Below are positions 55,412 through 63,915 of a DNA stretch of 64,000 nt, piece by piece. The stretch comes from JASGCK01 sp031430035 (GTDB lineage Bacteria; Pseudomonadota; Gammaproteobacteria; Burkholderiales; Burkholderiaceae_C): assembly GCA_031430035.1 (NCBI GenBank), contig JANPAS010000025.1, forward strand, positions 6,670 to 70,669. Reading direction: 5' to 3'. How positions within the stretch are numbered: the first letter of the stretch is position 1; every line of letters starts with the position of its first letter. Under the pieces are notes generated by a model. The model did not search any database. It was not told the DNA's origin and was given only the letters and a program-made list of their open reading frames with translations. The translations under genes and the position numbers were made by a program.

Positions 55412-56427
55412 ACACGCGATTGCACAAATTCTGCCAACCTTGCCAAATACCCCGCCCGCGTCGCCTCATCCACAAACGCTGCCTCAAAGCTATTTCTAGC
55501 AAGCGTCACCGCATCTGCTGCCGTTAAATTCAAAGCCGCAAAAGTGGCTTCCCAATTGGCATTCATGTATCCGCCAAAGTAGGCGGGGTCATCCGAATTG
55601 ATGGTGGCACAGAGTCCTGCATCCAGCATTTTTTTGAGTGGATGCTCGCGCATGTCGGTGACGACTTTGAGTTTTAAATTTGACAGCGGACAAACCGTGA
55701 GTGGGATGCGGTCTTTTGCCAGTCTTGCAACCAACGCCTCATCTTCTAAGCAGCGCACGCCGTGGTCGATGCGCTCTACCTTTAAGTCGTCCAAGGCTTG
55801 CCAGATATAGGTTGGCGGGCCTTCTTCGCCTGCGTGAGCGACTAGGCGCAGGCCTTCGCGCTTGCACATCGCAAACACTCGGGCAAATTTTTCGGGTGGG
55901 TGCCCCACTTCGCTGGAGTCGAGTCCTACGCCGATAAATTTGTCCCTGTACGGCAGCGCTGCTTCAAAAGTTTCGATGGCACTGGCTTCACTCAAATGCC
56001 GTAAAAAGCACAGGATAAGCAAGGCGTTGATGCCCCATTTGGCTTTGGCGTCTGTGCAAGCGCGGTAAAGGCCGTTCACGACCACATCCATCGCTACGCC
56101 ACGCTCCGTATGGGTTTGCGGGTCGAAGAACATCTCGGTGTGGATGACGCTGTCGGCATGCGCGCGTTCAAGATACGCCATTGCCATGTCATAAAAGTCT
56201 TGCTCTTGGAGTAAGACCGAAGCCCCCGCGTAGTAAATATCTAAGAAGCTTTGCAAGTTGGTGAACGCATAGGCGGTACGTAGCGCCTCCACGCTTGCAT
56301 AGGGCAGTGCGACGTTATTGCGCTTGGCAAGCGCAAAAATCAACTCAGGCTCTAGCGAGCCCTCGATGTGAATGTGCAGCTCGGCTTTGGGAAGCTGTTC
56401 GATCAGGGTTTGGAGGGTGGCTTGCAT
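55408..56427 (-). CDS. add: Adenosine deaminase (or adenine deaminase subfamily)
   Basis: 339 aa. Metal and catalytic residues visible: PKAELHIHIEGSLEPELIF, HAGEEGPP with catalytic Glu, RIDHGVRCLED, and TINSDDPAYFGGYMN. The pattern EGSLEPELIFALAKRN is closest to the adenine/adenosine deaminase branch; substrate cannot be separated by eye. The in-frame start at 56490 lies inside hemH; ATG 56427 (MQATLQTLIEQL) fits the family. Its start is only 16 bases from the divergent hemH start. Confidence 0.92.
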   Translation of the reverse strand: MQATLQTLIEQLPKAELHIHIEGSLEPELIFALAKRNNVALPYASVEALRTAYAFTNLQSFLDIYYAGASVLLQEQDFYDMAMAYLERAHADSVIHTEMFFDPQTHTERGVAMDVVVNGLYRACTDAKAKWGINALLILCFLRHLSEASAIETFEAALPYRDKFIGVGLDSSEVGHPPEKFARVFAMCKREGLRLVAHAGEEGPPTYIWQALDDLKVERIDHGVRCLEDEALVARLAKDRIPLTVCPLSNLKLKVVTDMREHPLKKMLDAGLCATINSDDPAYFGGYMNANWEATFAALNLTAADAVTLARNSFEAAFVDEATRAGYLARLAEFVQSRV

Positions 56428-56443
56428 TGCTAAACTATAAAGC

Positions 56444-57583
56444 ATGAGTTTTAAATCACCCTTCCAATCGCCATTCCAACCCGAACCCAAATTTCAGCAC
56501 GGCACTGCTCCCAAAACTGCTGTGCTTCTCGTCAACCTTGGCACGCCCGATGCGCCCACGCCGTCCGCGGTGCGGCGTTATCTTGCCGAGTTTTTGAGTG
56601 ACCCGCGTGTGGTGGAAATTCCAAAGCCGATTTGGTGGCTGATCCTGCACGGCATCATTTTGCGTGTGCGCCCCAAAAAATCCGCTGCCAAGTACGCCAG
56701 CATTTGGATGGATAAGGATGTGGGCGAAGCCTCATCGCGTGGTTCACCTCTTCGCTATTACACGCAGCAGCAGGCCAAGCTTTTGCAAGCGGCACTTGAT
56801 GCAGCGGATCAAAAGGTCACCGTGCGTTACGCCATGCGTTATGGCAACCCGAGCATTGCGCAGGAATTGGATCAGCTAAAGGCCGAAGGCGCGACGCGCA
56901 TCTTGGTGTTGCCGCTCTACCCGCAGTACTCGGGTACGACGACAGCCAGCGTGTCGGATGCGGTGTTTGATTGGGGCAAGCAGCAGCGCGTGATTCCTGA
57001 GCTGCGCTTTGTGAATCGCTATCACGACCATGATGGCTACATCTGCATGCTGGGCAATCGTGTTCGTGAATCGTGGAAGAAGACAGGTCAGCCGCAAGTG
57101 CTGGTGATGACGTTCCACGGCGTGCCTGAGCGCACGCTGCATCTGGGCGATATGTACCACTGCGAGTGCTTGAAGACGGCGCGTTTATTGGCTGAGAATT
57201 TGGGGCTCACAAAAGAACAATACCGCGTCACGTTCCAGTCGCGTTTTGGTCGCGCCAAGTGGTTGCAGCCCTATACCGAGCCGACGCTCATTGCACTCGC
57301 TAAAGCGGGGATCGAGCGCGTGGACGTGATTTGCCCGGGCTTTACCAGCGACTGCCTAGAGACGCTGGAAGAGATCGACATGGAAGCGCGTGAAGCCTTT
57401 ATTCATGCGGGCGGCAAAGCGTTCAACTACATCCCATGCCCGAACGATAACCTCGAGTGGATTGGCGTGCTGCGTTCCATTGCCGAGCAACACCTTGGCG
57501 GTTGGGAGACAAAAGCCGTGCCAAACGCCATTGAACTCAAGCAATCCAGAGCGCGTGCGCTGCAAGCTGGGGCGAAGGACTGA
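56444..57583 (+). CDS. hemH: Ferrochelatase
   Basis: Inserts ferrous iron into protoporphyrin IX, last step of heme synthesis. Seen: TAVLLVNLGTPDAPTPSAVR, PLYPQYSGTTTASVSDA, VMTFHGVPERTLHLGDMYHC with the metal-binding His, FQSRFGRAKWLQPYTEPT and VICPGFTSDCLETLEEI. 379 aa is usual for betaproteobacteria. Divergent from add with starts 16 bases apart, so one or both promoters must lie within the neighbour's coding sequence. Confidence 0.97.
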   Translation: MSFKSPFQSPFQPEPKFQHGTAPKTAVLLVNLGTPDAPTPSAVRRYLAEFLSDPRVVEIPKPIWWLILHGIILRVRPKKSAAKYASIWMDKDVGEASSRGSPLRYYTQQQAKLLQAALDAADQKVTVRYAMRYGNPSIAQELDQLKAEGATRILVLPLYPQYSGTTTASVSDAVFDWGKQQRVIPELRFVNRYHDHDGYICMLGNRVRESWKKTGQPQVLVMTFHGVPERTLHLGDMYHCECLKTARLLAENLGLTKEQYRVTFQSRFGRAKWLQPYTEPTLIALAKAGIERVDVICPGFTSDCLETLEEIDMEAREAFIHAGGKAFNYIPCPNDNLEWIGVLRSIAEQHLGGWETKAVPNAIELKQSRARALQAGAKD

Positions 57584-57598
57584 TGTCCGCTATTTAAT

Positions 57599-59113
57599 AT
57601 GTCCGATTTATCCGTCAGTCTCGTCACCGCCGCGCAGCTCATTGTGGATGGCAATGCCTCGCTTTTAGCCATCGTTGGCCGCTCGTTGGCAGTGAGTTCT
57701 TTGGCGGTGCTCGTTGGCGGCTCGATGGGACTCTTGCTGGGCGCTTGGCTGGGTGTGGCGCGCTATCCAGGGCGGCCTGCGGTCTTAGTTGTTTTGAATT
57801 CCTTTTTGGCAGTGCCATCGGTAGTGGTGGGGCTAGTGGTGTACCTCATGCTCTCGCGCACAGGGCCGCTGGGGTTTTTGGGCTGGCTGTTTAGTTTCCA
57901 AGCGATGGTGGTGGCGCAGTCACTTTTGGTTTTGCCCGTGGTCACGGCCTTGACGCGGCAAGTGGTGGAGAACGCCGAAGCAACGCACGGCGAGCAGTGG
58001 CGCTCGCTCGGTGCGGGTACGCTGGCGCGTTCGGTGCTGCTGGCTTTCGATGAGCGGCATGCGCTGTTTATGGTCTTCGTCACCGCCTTTAGTCGCGCCA
58101 TTACCGAGGTGGGCGCTGTGATGATTGTGGGCGGCAATATCGATGGCTTTACGCGCGTGATGACGACCGCTATTGCGCTTGAGACCAGCAAGGGTGATTT
58201 ACCGCTGGCGCTGGCGCTTGGGTTTGTTCTACTTGCGGTCATGCTGGGGTTGAATGCACTAGCGGCATTGGTGCAATACGCTAGAAGCCGCATGGATACT
58301 CGGATGCACGAGAACCCCCCTGTCGCGTCGCGACATCCCCCCTACTTCGTAGAGGGAGAACCAAGGACTAAGTTTGCCCCTGCGGTAGTAGGGGAAATGC
58401 CCGAAGGGCAAAGGGGTTGTGCCCTATCGCTAGAGTCTGCCAGCGTTAAATTTGGCGCACAAACCGCGCTGGCATCTTGCTCTTTGTCTATTGCCAAGGG
58501 CGAGCGAGTGGCACTCTTGGGCGCAAACGGCAGTGGGAAAAGTACGCTGCTGCGGCTCTTGCACGGACAGCAAAAGCCTAGCGGCGGCGAGCGAATAGTC
58601 CACACCAGTACTCCGCAAATTCAGCGCCAAGTGATGGTGTTTCAGCAGCCGCACATGCTGCGTTTGTCGGCGCTCACCAATGTGCATTTAAGTTTATGGT
58701 TTTCTGGAAAATCATGGAAAACTGCCAAGGCAGATGCCCTGCAAGCCTTATCCAGTATGGGCTTCGAGGGCATAATGCACCGTAATGCCCGCGCCATGTC
58801 GGTTGGGCAACGGCAGCGTTTGGCGTTAGTTCGGGCTTGGGCATTGCAGCCTGATATTTTGTTTTTGGATGAGCCAACCGCAAGCTTAGACCCCAAAGCG
58901 CGGCGCGATGTCGAGACGCTCATTCAGCAATTTGCCGACAGCGGATGCACGCTGGTGTTCGCCAGTCACAACCTGGGGCAAGCCAAGCGTTTGGCGACAA
59001 GGGTGGTGTATTTGGAGCAAAGCAAGCTGCTAGTGGATTTGCCAACTAAAGATTTTTTTAATAAAGAACTGCCTAACGAGGCGGCGTTATTTTTGCAGGG
59101 CGAGCGGGTATGA
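57599..59113 (+). CDS. tupBC: Fused tungstate ABC transporter permease-ATPase (TupB-TupC)
   Basis: 504 aa. Residues 1 to about 235 are a TupB-type permease (LNSFLAVPSVVVGLVVYLML, RAITEVGAVMIVGGNI). Residues about 267-504 are an ABC ATPase: Walker A GANGSGKST at 308-316, signature MSVGQRQRLALVRA, Walker B PDILFLDEPTASLDP, switch VFASHNLGQA. TupB and TupC are normally separate. The linker (about residues 238-265) is encoded by a dispersed repeat also present at the end of dedA, where the same frame hits a TGA stop; here that codon is CGA (58331-58333). The permease-ATPase joint is therefore probably repeat-derived. Confidence 0.9.
   Translation: MSDLSVSLVTAAQLIVDGNASLLAIVGRSLAVSSLAVLVGGSMGLLLGAWLGVARYPGRPAVLVVLNSFLAVPSVVVGLVVYLMLSRTGPLGFLGWLFSFQAMVVAQSLLVLPVVTALTRQVVENAEATHGEQWRSLGAGTLARSVLLAFDERHALFMVFVTAFSRAITEVGAVMIVGGNIDGFTRVMTTAIALETSKGDLPLALALGFVLLAVMLGLNALAALVQYARSRMDTRMHENPPVASRHPPYFVEGEPRTKFAPAVVGEMPEGQRGCALSLESASVKFGAQTALASCSLSIAKGERVALLGANGSGKSTLLRLLHGQQKPSGGERIVHTSTPQIQRQVMVFQQPHMLRLSALTNVHLSLWFSGKSWKTAKADALQALSSMGFEGIMHRNARAMSVGQRQRLALVRAWALQPDILFLDEPTASLDPKARRDVETLIQQFADSGCTLVFASHNLGQAKRLATRVVYLEQSKLLVDLPTKDFFNKELPNEAALFLQGERV
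58310..58366. repeat. Dispersed GC-rich hairpin repeat, copy B
   Basis: Aligns over its whole length with copy A (47957-48011): GAACCCCCCTG, GACATCCCCCCTACTTCG and GGGAGAAC blocks identical. Hairpins GTCGCG-t-CGCGAC and CCCTAC-ttcg-TAGAGGG. Further hairpins follow to about 58420 (CCCCT...AGGGG and TGCCC-gaa-GGGCA), so copy B may be a longer form. It lies in frame within the tupBC gene. Confidence 0.87.
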
Positions 59114-59952
59114 GGCAGCTAGGTGTCCTGCAGCCCATATGGCGCGGGCAGGCATGGCTTGTAGCCCTTATCTGGTGTGGCTTGTGGGTAATCCCTTCAG
59201 TAGGTTTTACTCAGCAATTGGCTTTGATATCAACACACACCACGGAGCAATCGGGTTTGTTAGCCCGCTTGCTGCCTGCGTTCACAAAAGATACGGGGAT
59301 TAGGGTCAAGCCGATTATTTTGGGGACAGGGCAAGCGTTAGATGCGGCGCGGCGCGGGGACGCGGATGTGCTGTTTGTGCATGACAAAGCTGCGGAAGAA
59401 AAGTTTTTGAGTGAGGGTTTTGGTGTGCAGCGCTTTGATGTGATGTACAACGATTTTGTGCTGATTGGGCAAGCGAATGATCCCGCGCAGATACGCGGTA
59501 AAGACGTGGTGCTAGGGTTAAAAAAGATAGCACAAACGAACGCGACGTTTTTTTCACGCGGGGATAAAAGCGGCACGCACGCTGCAGAGCTGCGCTATTG
59601 GAAGATGGCTGGAATAGACAGCAAAGAGAGCAAAGGGCAAAACTACAAAGAATGTGGCTGCGGCATGGGGCAGGCGCTCAACATGGCGGCAGCGGCGGGT
59701 ACGTATGTGCTGTCGGATCGCGGTACCTGGCTCAACTTTAAAAACCGCAAGCAGTTAGCGATTTTGGTAGAGGGCGACACGCGGCTCTTCAACCAATACG
59801 GCGTGATGGTGGTGAACCCCGCTAAGCATCCGCATGTGAAAGTGCGCGAGGCTCAAGCGTTTGTCGATTGGGCGATCTCGCCCGCAGGGCAGGCGGTGAT
59901 TGCGGCCTACAAAATTGGTGGCGAGCAGGTGTTTTTTCCGAATGCAAAATAA
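59110..59952 (+). CDS. tupA: Tungstate-binding protein TupA
   Basis: 280-aa periplasmic binding protein with signal peptide (WLVALIWCGLWVIPSVGF). Family features: STHTTEQSGLLARLLPAF with the oxyanion Thr/Ser, VKPIILGTGQALDAARRGDA, HDKAAEEKFLSEGFGVQR, MYNDFVLIGQANDPA and RGDKSGTHAAELRYW. These fit TupA rather than ModA. It overlaps tupBC by 4 bases, with order permease-ATPase then binding protein, the reverse of the common tupABC order. It converges with a dctP gene 12 bases away. Confidence 0.93.
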   Translation: MRQLGVLQPIWRGQAWLVALIWCGLWVIPSVGFTQQLALISTHTTEQSGLLARLLPAFTKDTGIRVKPIILGTGQALDAARRGDADVLFVHDKAAEEKFLSEGFGVQRFDVMYNDFVLIGQANDPAQIRGKDVVLGLKKIAQTNATFFSRGDKSGTHAAELRYWKMAGIDSKESKGQNYKECGCGMGQALNMAAAAGTYVLSDRGTWLNFKNRKQLAILVEGDTRLFNQYGVMVVNPAKHPHVKVREAQAFVDWAISPAGQAVIAAYKIGGEQVFFPNAK

Positions 59953-59964
59953 AGATGGATTGTT

Positions 59965-60951
59965 CTACTTCTTAGCTTTGAGCTTGTTGTACTCTGCCAC
60001 GATATTCTTGCCATCGTCACCAGCCGCTTTTAGCCAATCGGCCAGCATGATCTGTCCAATTTGCTGCATATCGGCTTGTAACTTAGCTGATGGCTTGATG
60101 ATCTTCATGCCTTTTTCGGTGAGTAATTTTTTGTACTCATCGTTCTTGCTAATTGATATTGCCCATCCGCGCGCTTCGGCTTCACCAGCGGCCTTGGTTA
60201 AAGCGGCTTGAGTGGCTGTATCGAGTGCATTAAACGATTTCAAATTAACAATTACAGCGTTCTTTGGCAGCCATGCTTGCGTGTCGTAAAAGTTTTTGAT
60301 TGACTCATATGTCTTGCTGTCGTAACCCGTTGAGCCAGAGCTCATGTAGCTCTCTACAACGCCAGTCGCAAGCGCTTGGCTTAGCTCGGCCGCTTGAATC
60401 GTGACAGGCTGCGCACCAATCAGTTCGGCAATTTTGGCAGTGGCAGGGCTGTAGGCACGCCATTTGATGCCGCGCAAATCAGCAACCGAAGTGATTTCTC
60501 GCTTGCTATAAATGCCTTGTGGCGGCCATGCCACGCTAAACAAAAGTTTCATGCCCTGAGCCGCCAAAGCCTTATCCATAGCGGGTTTAGAGACGGCGTA
60601 GAGCTTCTTGGCATCGTCGTAACTAGCCGCTAAAAAGGGAACGCCATCTAGCGCATAGAGTGAGTTTTCGTTGGCATAGTTGGCCAGCAAGATCTCGCCC
60701 AGTTGCGCTTGTCCTCCTTGGACCGCGCGCTTAATTTCGTTCGCTTTAAACAGTGATGCGTTTGCGTGGACTTGAATTTTGAGCTTGCCGGCCGTTGCAG
60801 TGTCTACGTCTTTAGCGAACTGGACAAGGTTCTCGGTATGGAAGTTGCCCGCGGCGTAGGCTGCGGGTAAGTCCCATTTTGTTTGAGCAAAAAGTTGAGT
60901 TGTTAGTAGCGCCGTGCTACACAACGCGAGGGTGCTGATCAATCGTTTCAT
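59965..60951 (-). CDS. TRAP transporter substrate-binding protein (DctP family), paralogue 1
   Basis: 328 aa; signal peptide MKRLISTLALCSTALLTTQLFAQ, then a DctP fold: NASLFKANEIKRAVQGGQ, LRGIKWRAYSPATAKIAEL, GAQPVTIQAAELSQALATG with the substrate-contact Arg in WRAYSP. Strongly similar to the paralogue at 62929. No TRAP membrane subunits lie next to this copy. Start 60951 has GGAAA about 5 bases upstream; the longer form from 60996 is rejected. It is divergent from the LysR gene, which likely controls it. Confidence 0.92.
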   Translation of the reverse strand: MKRLISTLALCSTALLTTQLFAQTKWDLPAAYAAGNFHTENLVQFAKDVDTATAGKLKIQVHANASLFKANEIKRAVQGGQAQLGEILLANYANENSLYALDGVPFLAASYDDAKKLYAVSKPAMDKALAAQGMKLLFSVAWPPQGIYSKREITSVADLRGIKWRAYSPATAKIAELIGAQPVTIQAAELSQALATGVVESYMSSGSTGYDSKTYESIKNFYDTQAWLPKNAVIVNLKSFNALDTATQAALTKAAGEAEARGWAISISKNDEYKKLLTEKGMKIIKPSAKLQADMQQIGQIMLADWLKAAGDDGKNIVAEYNKLKAKK

Positions 60952-61106
60952 GAGATTTCCAATGTAGTAAATAGCAAATGCTAGAAGAGCGATCAATGTA
61001 AACGCATATAGTGGTTGATTGAATCGGTGTTTTCCCTTTCAATGGCCAGCGCCACTTGGGTGCTTTAATCGCAGATGCTCTACTTCATAATTACCCCACC
61101 ATCGCT
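60952..61106. promoter_or_regulatory. Divergent control region between dctP and lysR
   Basis: 155 bases between the divergent starts, more AT-rich than surrounding genes. It holds an inverted repeat ATTGAA-N14-TTCAAT (61018-61043), a candidate site for the adjacent LysR protein; LysR boxes are usually T-N11-A, so this is only a candidate. No promoter hexamers can be assigned with confidence. Confidence 0.4.
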
Positions 61107-61979
61107 ATGAATCTTCGTTTTGTTGAAGCTTTCTATTGGGTTGCAACACTCAAATCGGTAACAAGAGCTGCGGAAAAGTTGCATGTGACTCAGTCTGCAA
61201 TGTCAGCGCGAATTGCAGCGCTGGAGGATGAGCTTGGCGTTTTATTGCTAGACAGACGCGATAAACAGTTTCGCCTCACCGTGGCAGGGGGGCGGTTCAT
61301 TGCCTATGCGCATAACTTACTGGATATGCAGCGTGCCGCCAAAGCCGAAATGGGGGCGGATAAGGTCTTAACTGCGACATTGCGTTTGGGTGCGATCGAA
61401 TCCATTTTGCATTCTTGGTTGATTCCTTGGATTGAAAAATTGCGGGTCGAGCTTCCGGGTCTTGAGCTGGAGTTGACGGTAGAGACAACGCCTGTGCTCA
61501 TGGATCAAGTCCAGCGCGGCGCACAAGATATTGTTTTGACGGCGCTGCCTGCGGGCGGCGACGATGTGCGCAGTAAACCTCTACCACCTATGCCGATGTG
61601 TTTTGTTGGAAGTGCGCTGCAGCACCGCAAACGCCAGTATGAATTGTCTGAACTGGCTAAAGATGAGCTCATGACTTTTCAGCGTGGCTCGCAACCTTAC
61701 GTGGCACTGCAAGACGCCCTGCGGCAGGCTAAAGTTATCGATAAACGCGTTCATGCGATTTCATCTATTTCGGCCATGGGGCAGCTCATACAGGGAGGTT
61801 TTGGAGTGGCGACACTGCCCTTAGCCGCCGCCGAGCGATTGGTAGTGACGCATGGCTTGCGCGTCTTGAAATGCAAGGCACAGCTGCCGCCGCTCCCCAT
61901 TTATGTGAGTTACCGAAGCGATCCCGCAACGGGTTTGGTGGAAAAAGTGGCTAAGTCGGCGCTTACCTTTGTGTCGTAA
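61107..61979 (+). CDS. LysR-family transcriptional regulator
   Basis: 290 aa. Winged helix-turn-helix at the N-terminus (LKSVTRAAEKLHVTQSAMSA, RIAALEDELGVLLLDR) and a two-lobed effector domain (LRLGAIESILHSWLIPWIEK). Start ATG at 61107 (MNLRFVEAFYWV) matches the family; the frame from 61056 is longer but lacks justification. Placed between two DctP genes and a DUF1445 gene, so it probably responds to the substrate of this TRAP transporter; the effector is unknown. Confidence 0.93.
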   Translation: MNLRFVEAFYWVATLKSVTRAAEKLHVTQSAMSARIAALEDELGVLLLDRRDKQFRLTVAGGRFIAYAHNLLDMQRAAKAEMGADKVLTATLRLGAIESILHSWLIPWIEKLRVELPGLELELTVETTPVLMDQVQRGAQDIVLTALPAGGDDVRSKPLPPMPMCFVGSALQHRKRQYELSELAKDELMTFQRGSQPYVALQDALRQAKVIDKRVHAISSISAMGQLIQGGFGVATLPLAAAERLVVTHGLRVLKCKAQLPPLPIYVSYRSDPATGLVEKVAKSALTFVS

Positions 61980-62100
61980 ATGATTAGTTTTTCCTAGGGT
62001 TTTTACTGGATTCTCCCAAGCTAACCATCAAAAAAAATGATGAGTTGACAAGAAAATTTTGCGTTTGCGTTGATGCTTGTATGGACACACAATCCACAGC

Positions 62101-62907
62101 ATGTTGATTCAGCCCACTCTTTCAAACGCCAACATGGCATCTGCGCAGCAAGCGCGTCAATTCATCCGCCAAGGCGAGTGGTCGTCGCACACCAGCGGCT
62201 TGGCCGAAGGTCATGTACAGGGGAATGTCGTGATCTTGCCTGAGTTACTCGCCAATGACTTTTTGCGTTTTTGCCAGCGCAATCCCAAGCCGTGTCCACT
62301 ACTTGCAGTGAGTGAGCCAGGCGATGCGCTGCTTCCCTCGCTTGGTTTGGATATAGATATTCGTACCGATCTACCGCGCTACCGCGTCTGGCGCAATGGG
62401 GCGATCGCCGACGAGCCAACAGACATTACCTCGCTGTGGCGCAGTGATTTGGTCACATTCGTCATTGGTTGCTCGTTTTCTTTTGAGCAAGCTTTGATTG
62501 AGGCTGGATTGCCCATTGCGCACATTAACCAAGGCGTGAATGTGCCGATGTATCGCACCAATATCGCGACATCGCCTGCTGGCGCTTTCAGTGGCCCCAT
62601 GGTGGTGACGATGCGACCACTGAAAGCGGCAGATGCCATTAGGGCGGTACAAATTACTTCGCGTTTTCCAAACGTGCACGGCGCACCTGTGCATCTTGGT
62701 AACCCAGAACTGATCGGTATTGCTGACCTGGCAAAACCTGATTACGGTGATGCCGTCAAGGTCTTGCCTGATGAAATTCCTGTGTTTTGGGCCTGCGGCG
62801 TCACGCCGCAAGCAGCGATTACCCAAGCACGCCCCGAGTTCTGCATCACCCACGCACCAGGGGCGATGCTGATCACTGACCTACTCAACCATCACTTGTC
62901 CCTCTAA
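62101..62907 (+). CDS. DUF1445 / putative hydro-lyase (D-glutamate cyclase-like)
   Basis: 268 aa of the DUF1445/UPF0317 family, whose characterised mammalian relative is a D-glutamate cyclase. Seen: ARQFIRQGEW, GHVQGNVVILPELLANDFLR, FVIGCSFSFEQALIEAGLPI, FACGVTPQ-type WACGVTPQAA and THAPGAMLITDL near the end, all family signatures. Start ATG 62101 is used; ATG 62134 is also possible. Neither has a good Shine-Dalgarno. It is followed after 21 bases by a TRAP substrate-binding gene, so an organic acid that is dehydrated or cyclised after uptake is plausible. Confidence 0.88.
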   Translation: MLIQPTLSNANMASAQQARQFIRQGEWSSHTSGLAEGHVQGNVVILPELLANDFLRFCQRNPKPCPLLAVSEPGDALLPSLGLDIDIRTDLPRYRVWRNGAIADEPTDITSLWRSDLVTFVIGCSFSFEQALIEAGLPIAHINQGVNVPMYRTNIATSPAGAFSGPMVVTMRPLKAADAIRAVQITSRFPNVHGAPVHLGNPELIGIADLAKPDYGDAVKVLPDEIPVFWACGVTPQAAITQARPEFCITHAPGAMLITDLLNHHLSL

Positions 62908-62928
62908 TCTTTTTAAATGGAGTTACCA

Positions 62929-63906
62929 ATGAAAAAACTACTTATCGCCATTGCTGCTGTTGCAGCCATGACAGGATCTGCGCTTAGCTTTGCGCAAACC
63001 AAATGGGATCTGCCTTCGGGCTATGGCGCCAACACCTTTCAGGTGCAAAATCTGACGCAATTTGCCGCAGACGTAGACAAAGCCACGGCTGGCAAACTCA
63101 AAATCACGGTTCATCCGAATGCATCACTCTTTAAGGCCAATGAAATCAAGCGCGCCGTGCAGTCGGGTCAAACCCAAGCAGGCGAATTTATTTTGTCGCT
63201 TTTCTCTAACGAGGCTCCTGTGTTTGGTGTGGACTCGATTCCATTTTTGGCCACCAGCTATGCTGATTCAAAACGCCTCGATACCGCTTCACGTGAACTG
63301 CTAACCAAAACCCTAGCCGCCCAAGGCATCAAGCTGCTCTATACCGTGCCATGGCCACCACAAAGTCTGTACTCTAAAAAGGCGGTGACTAAGCTGGCAG
63401 ATATGAAGGGCACGAAAATGCGAGCCTATAACCCAGCGACGTCCTTCATTGCGACAGCTATTGGCGCGCAGCCCGTGACGATTCAATTGGCCGAGCTGCC
63501 CGCCGCACTGGCTACTGGCGGTGCCGATAACTTTTTGACCTCGACGTCCAGTGGCATTGATAGCAAGCTGTATGAAAGCGTCAAGTTTTTTTATGACGTG
63601 AACGCCTGGTTGCCACGCAATGCAGTGGTGGTCAATCAAAAAGCCTTTGATGCGCTAGATAAGGCTGGCCAAGACGCGGTATTGAAGCAAGCAGCCGTGG
63701 CTGAGACACGCGGCTGGCAAAACAGCGAGAAAAACAACGCTGATAATTTGAAAGAACTTGCCGCCAAGGGTATGAAAATTGATACAGTGGTTGGCGAGTC
63801 TTTGAGGAAAGAGCTCAAACCAATTGGAGACACTATGACGGCTGACTGGCTCAAACTGGCAGGTGCTGAGGGCAAAGCCATCATCGACGCATACAACAAA
63901 AAGTAA
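62929..63906 (+). CDS. TRAP transporter substrate-binding protein (DctP family), paralogue 2
   Basis: 325 aa; signal peptide MKKLLIAIAAVAAMTGSALSFAQ. Shares with paralogue 1 TKWDLP, DVDKATAGKLKI, NASLFKANEIKRAVQ, GAQPVTIQ and NAWLPRNAVVVN. ATG at 62929 has GGAG 6 bases upstream and replaces the earlier ATG at 62917. It is followed 9 bases later by the start of the small membrane subunit, so here the TRAP operon is complete or continues beyond the window. Confidence 0.93.
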   Translation: MKKLLIAIAAVAAMTGSALSFAQTKWDLPSGYGANTFQVQNLTQFAADVDKATAGKLKITVHPNASLFKANEIKRAVQSGQTQAGEFILSLFSNEAPVFGVDSIPFLATSYADSKRLDTASRELLTKTLAAQGIKLLYTVPWPPQSLYSKKAVTKLADMKGTKMRAYNPATSFIATAIGAQPVTIQLAELPAALATGGADNFLTSTSSGIDSKLYESVKFFYDVNAWLPRNAVVVNQKAFDALDKAGQDAVLKQAAVAETRGWQNSEKNNADNLKELAAKGMKIDTVVGESLRKELKPIGDTMTADWLKLAGAEGKAIIDAYNKK

Positions 63907-63915
63907 GGTGAACAT

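Noticed and set aside
58310..58440. Possible sequencing frameshift joining two separate tup genes
   Set aside because: The frame is continuous without insertion or deletion relative to copy A of the repeat; only a stop-to-Arg substitution is needed.
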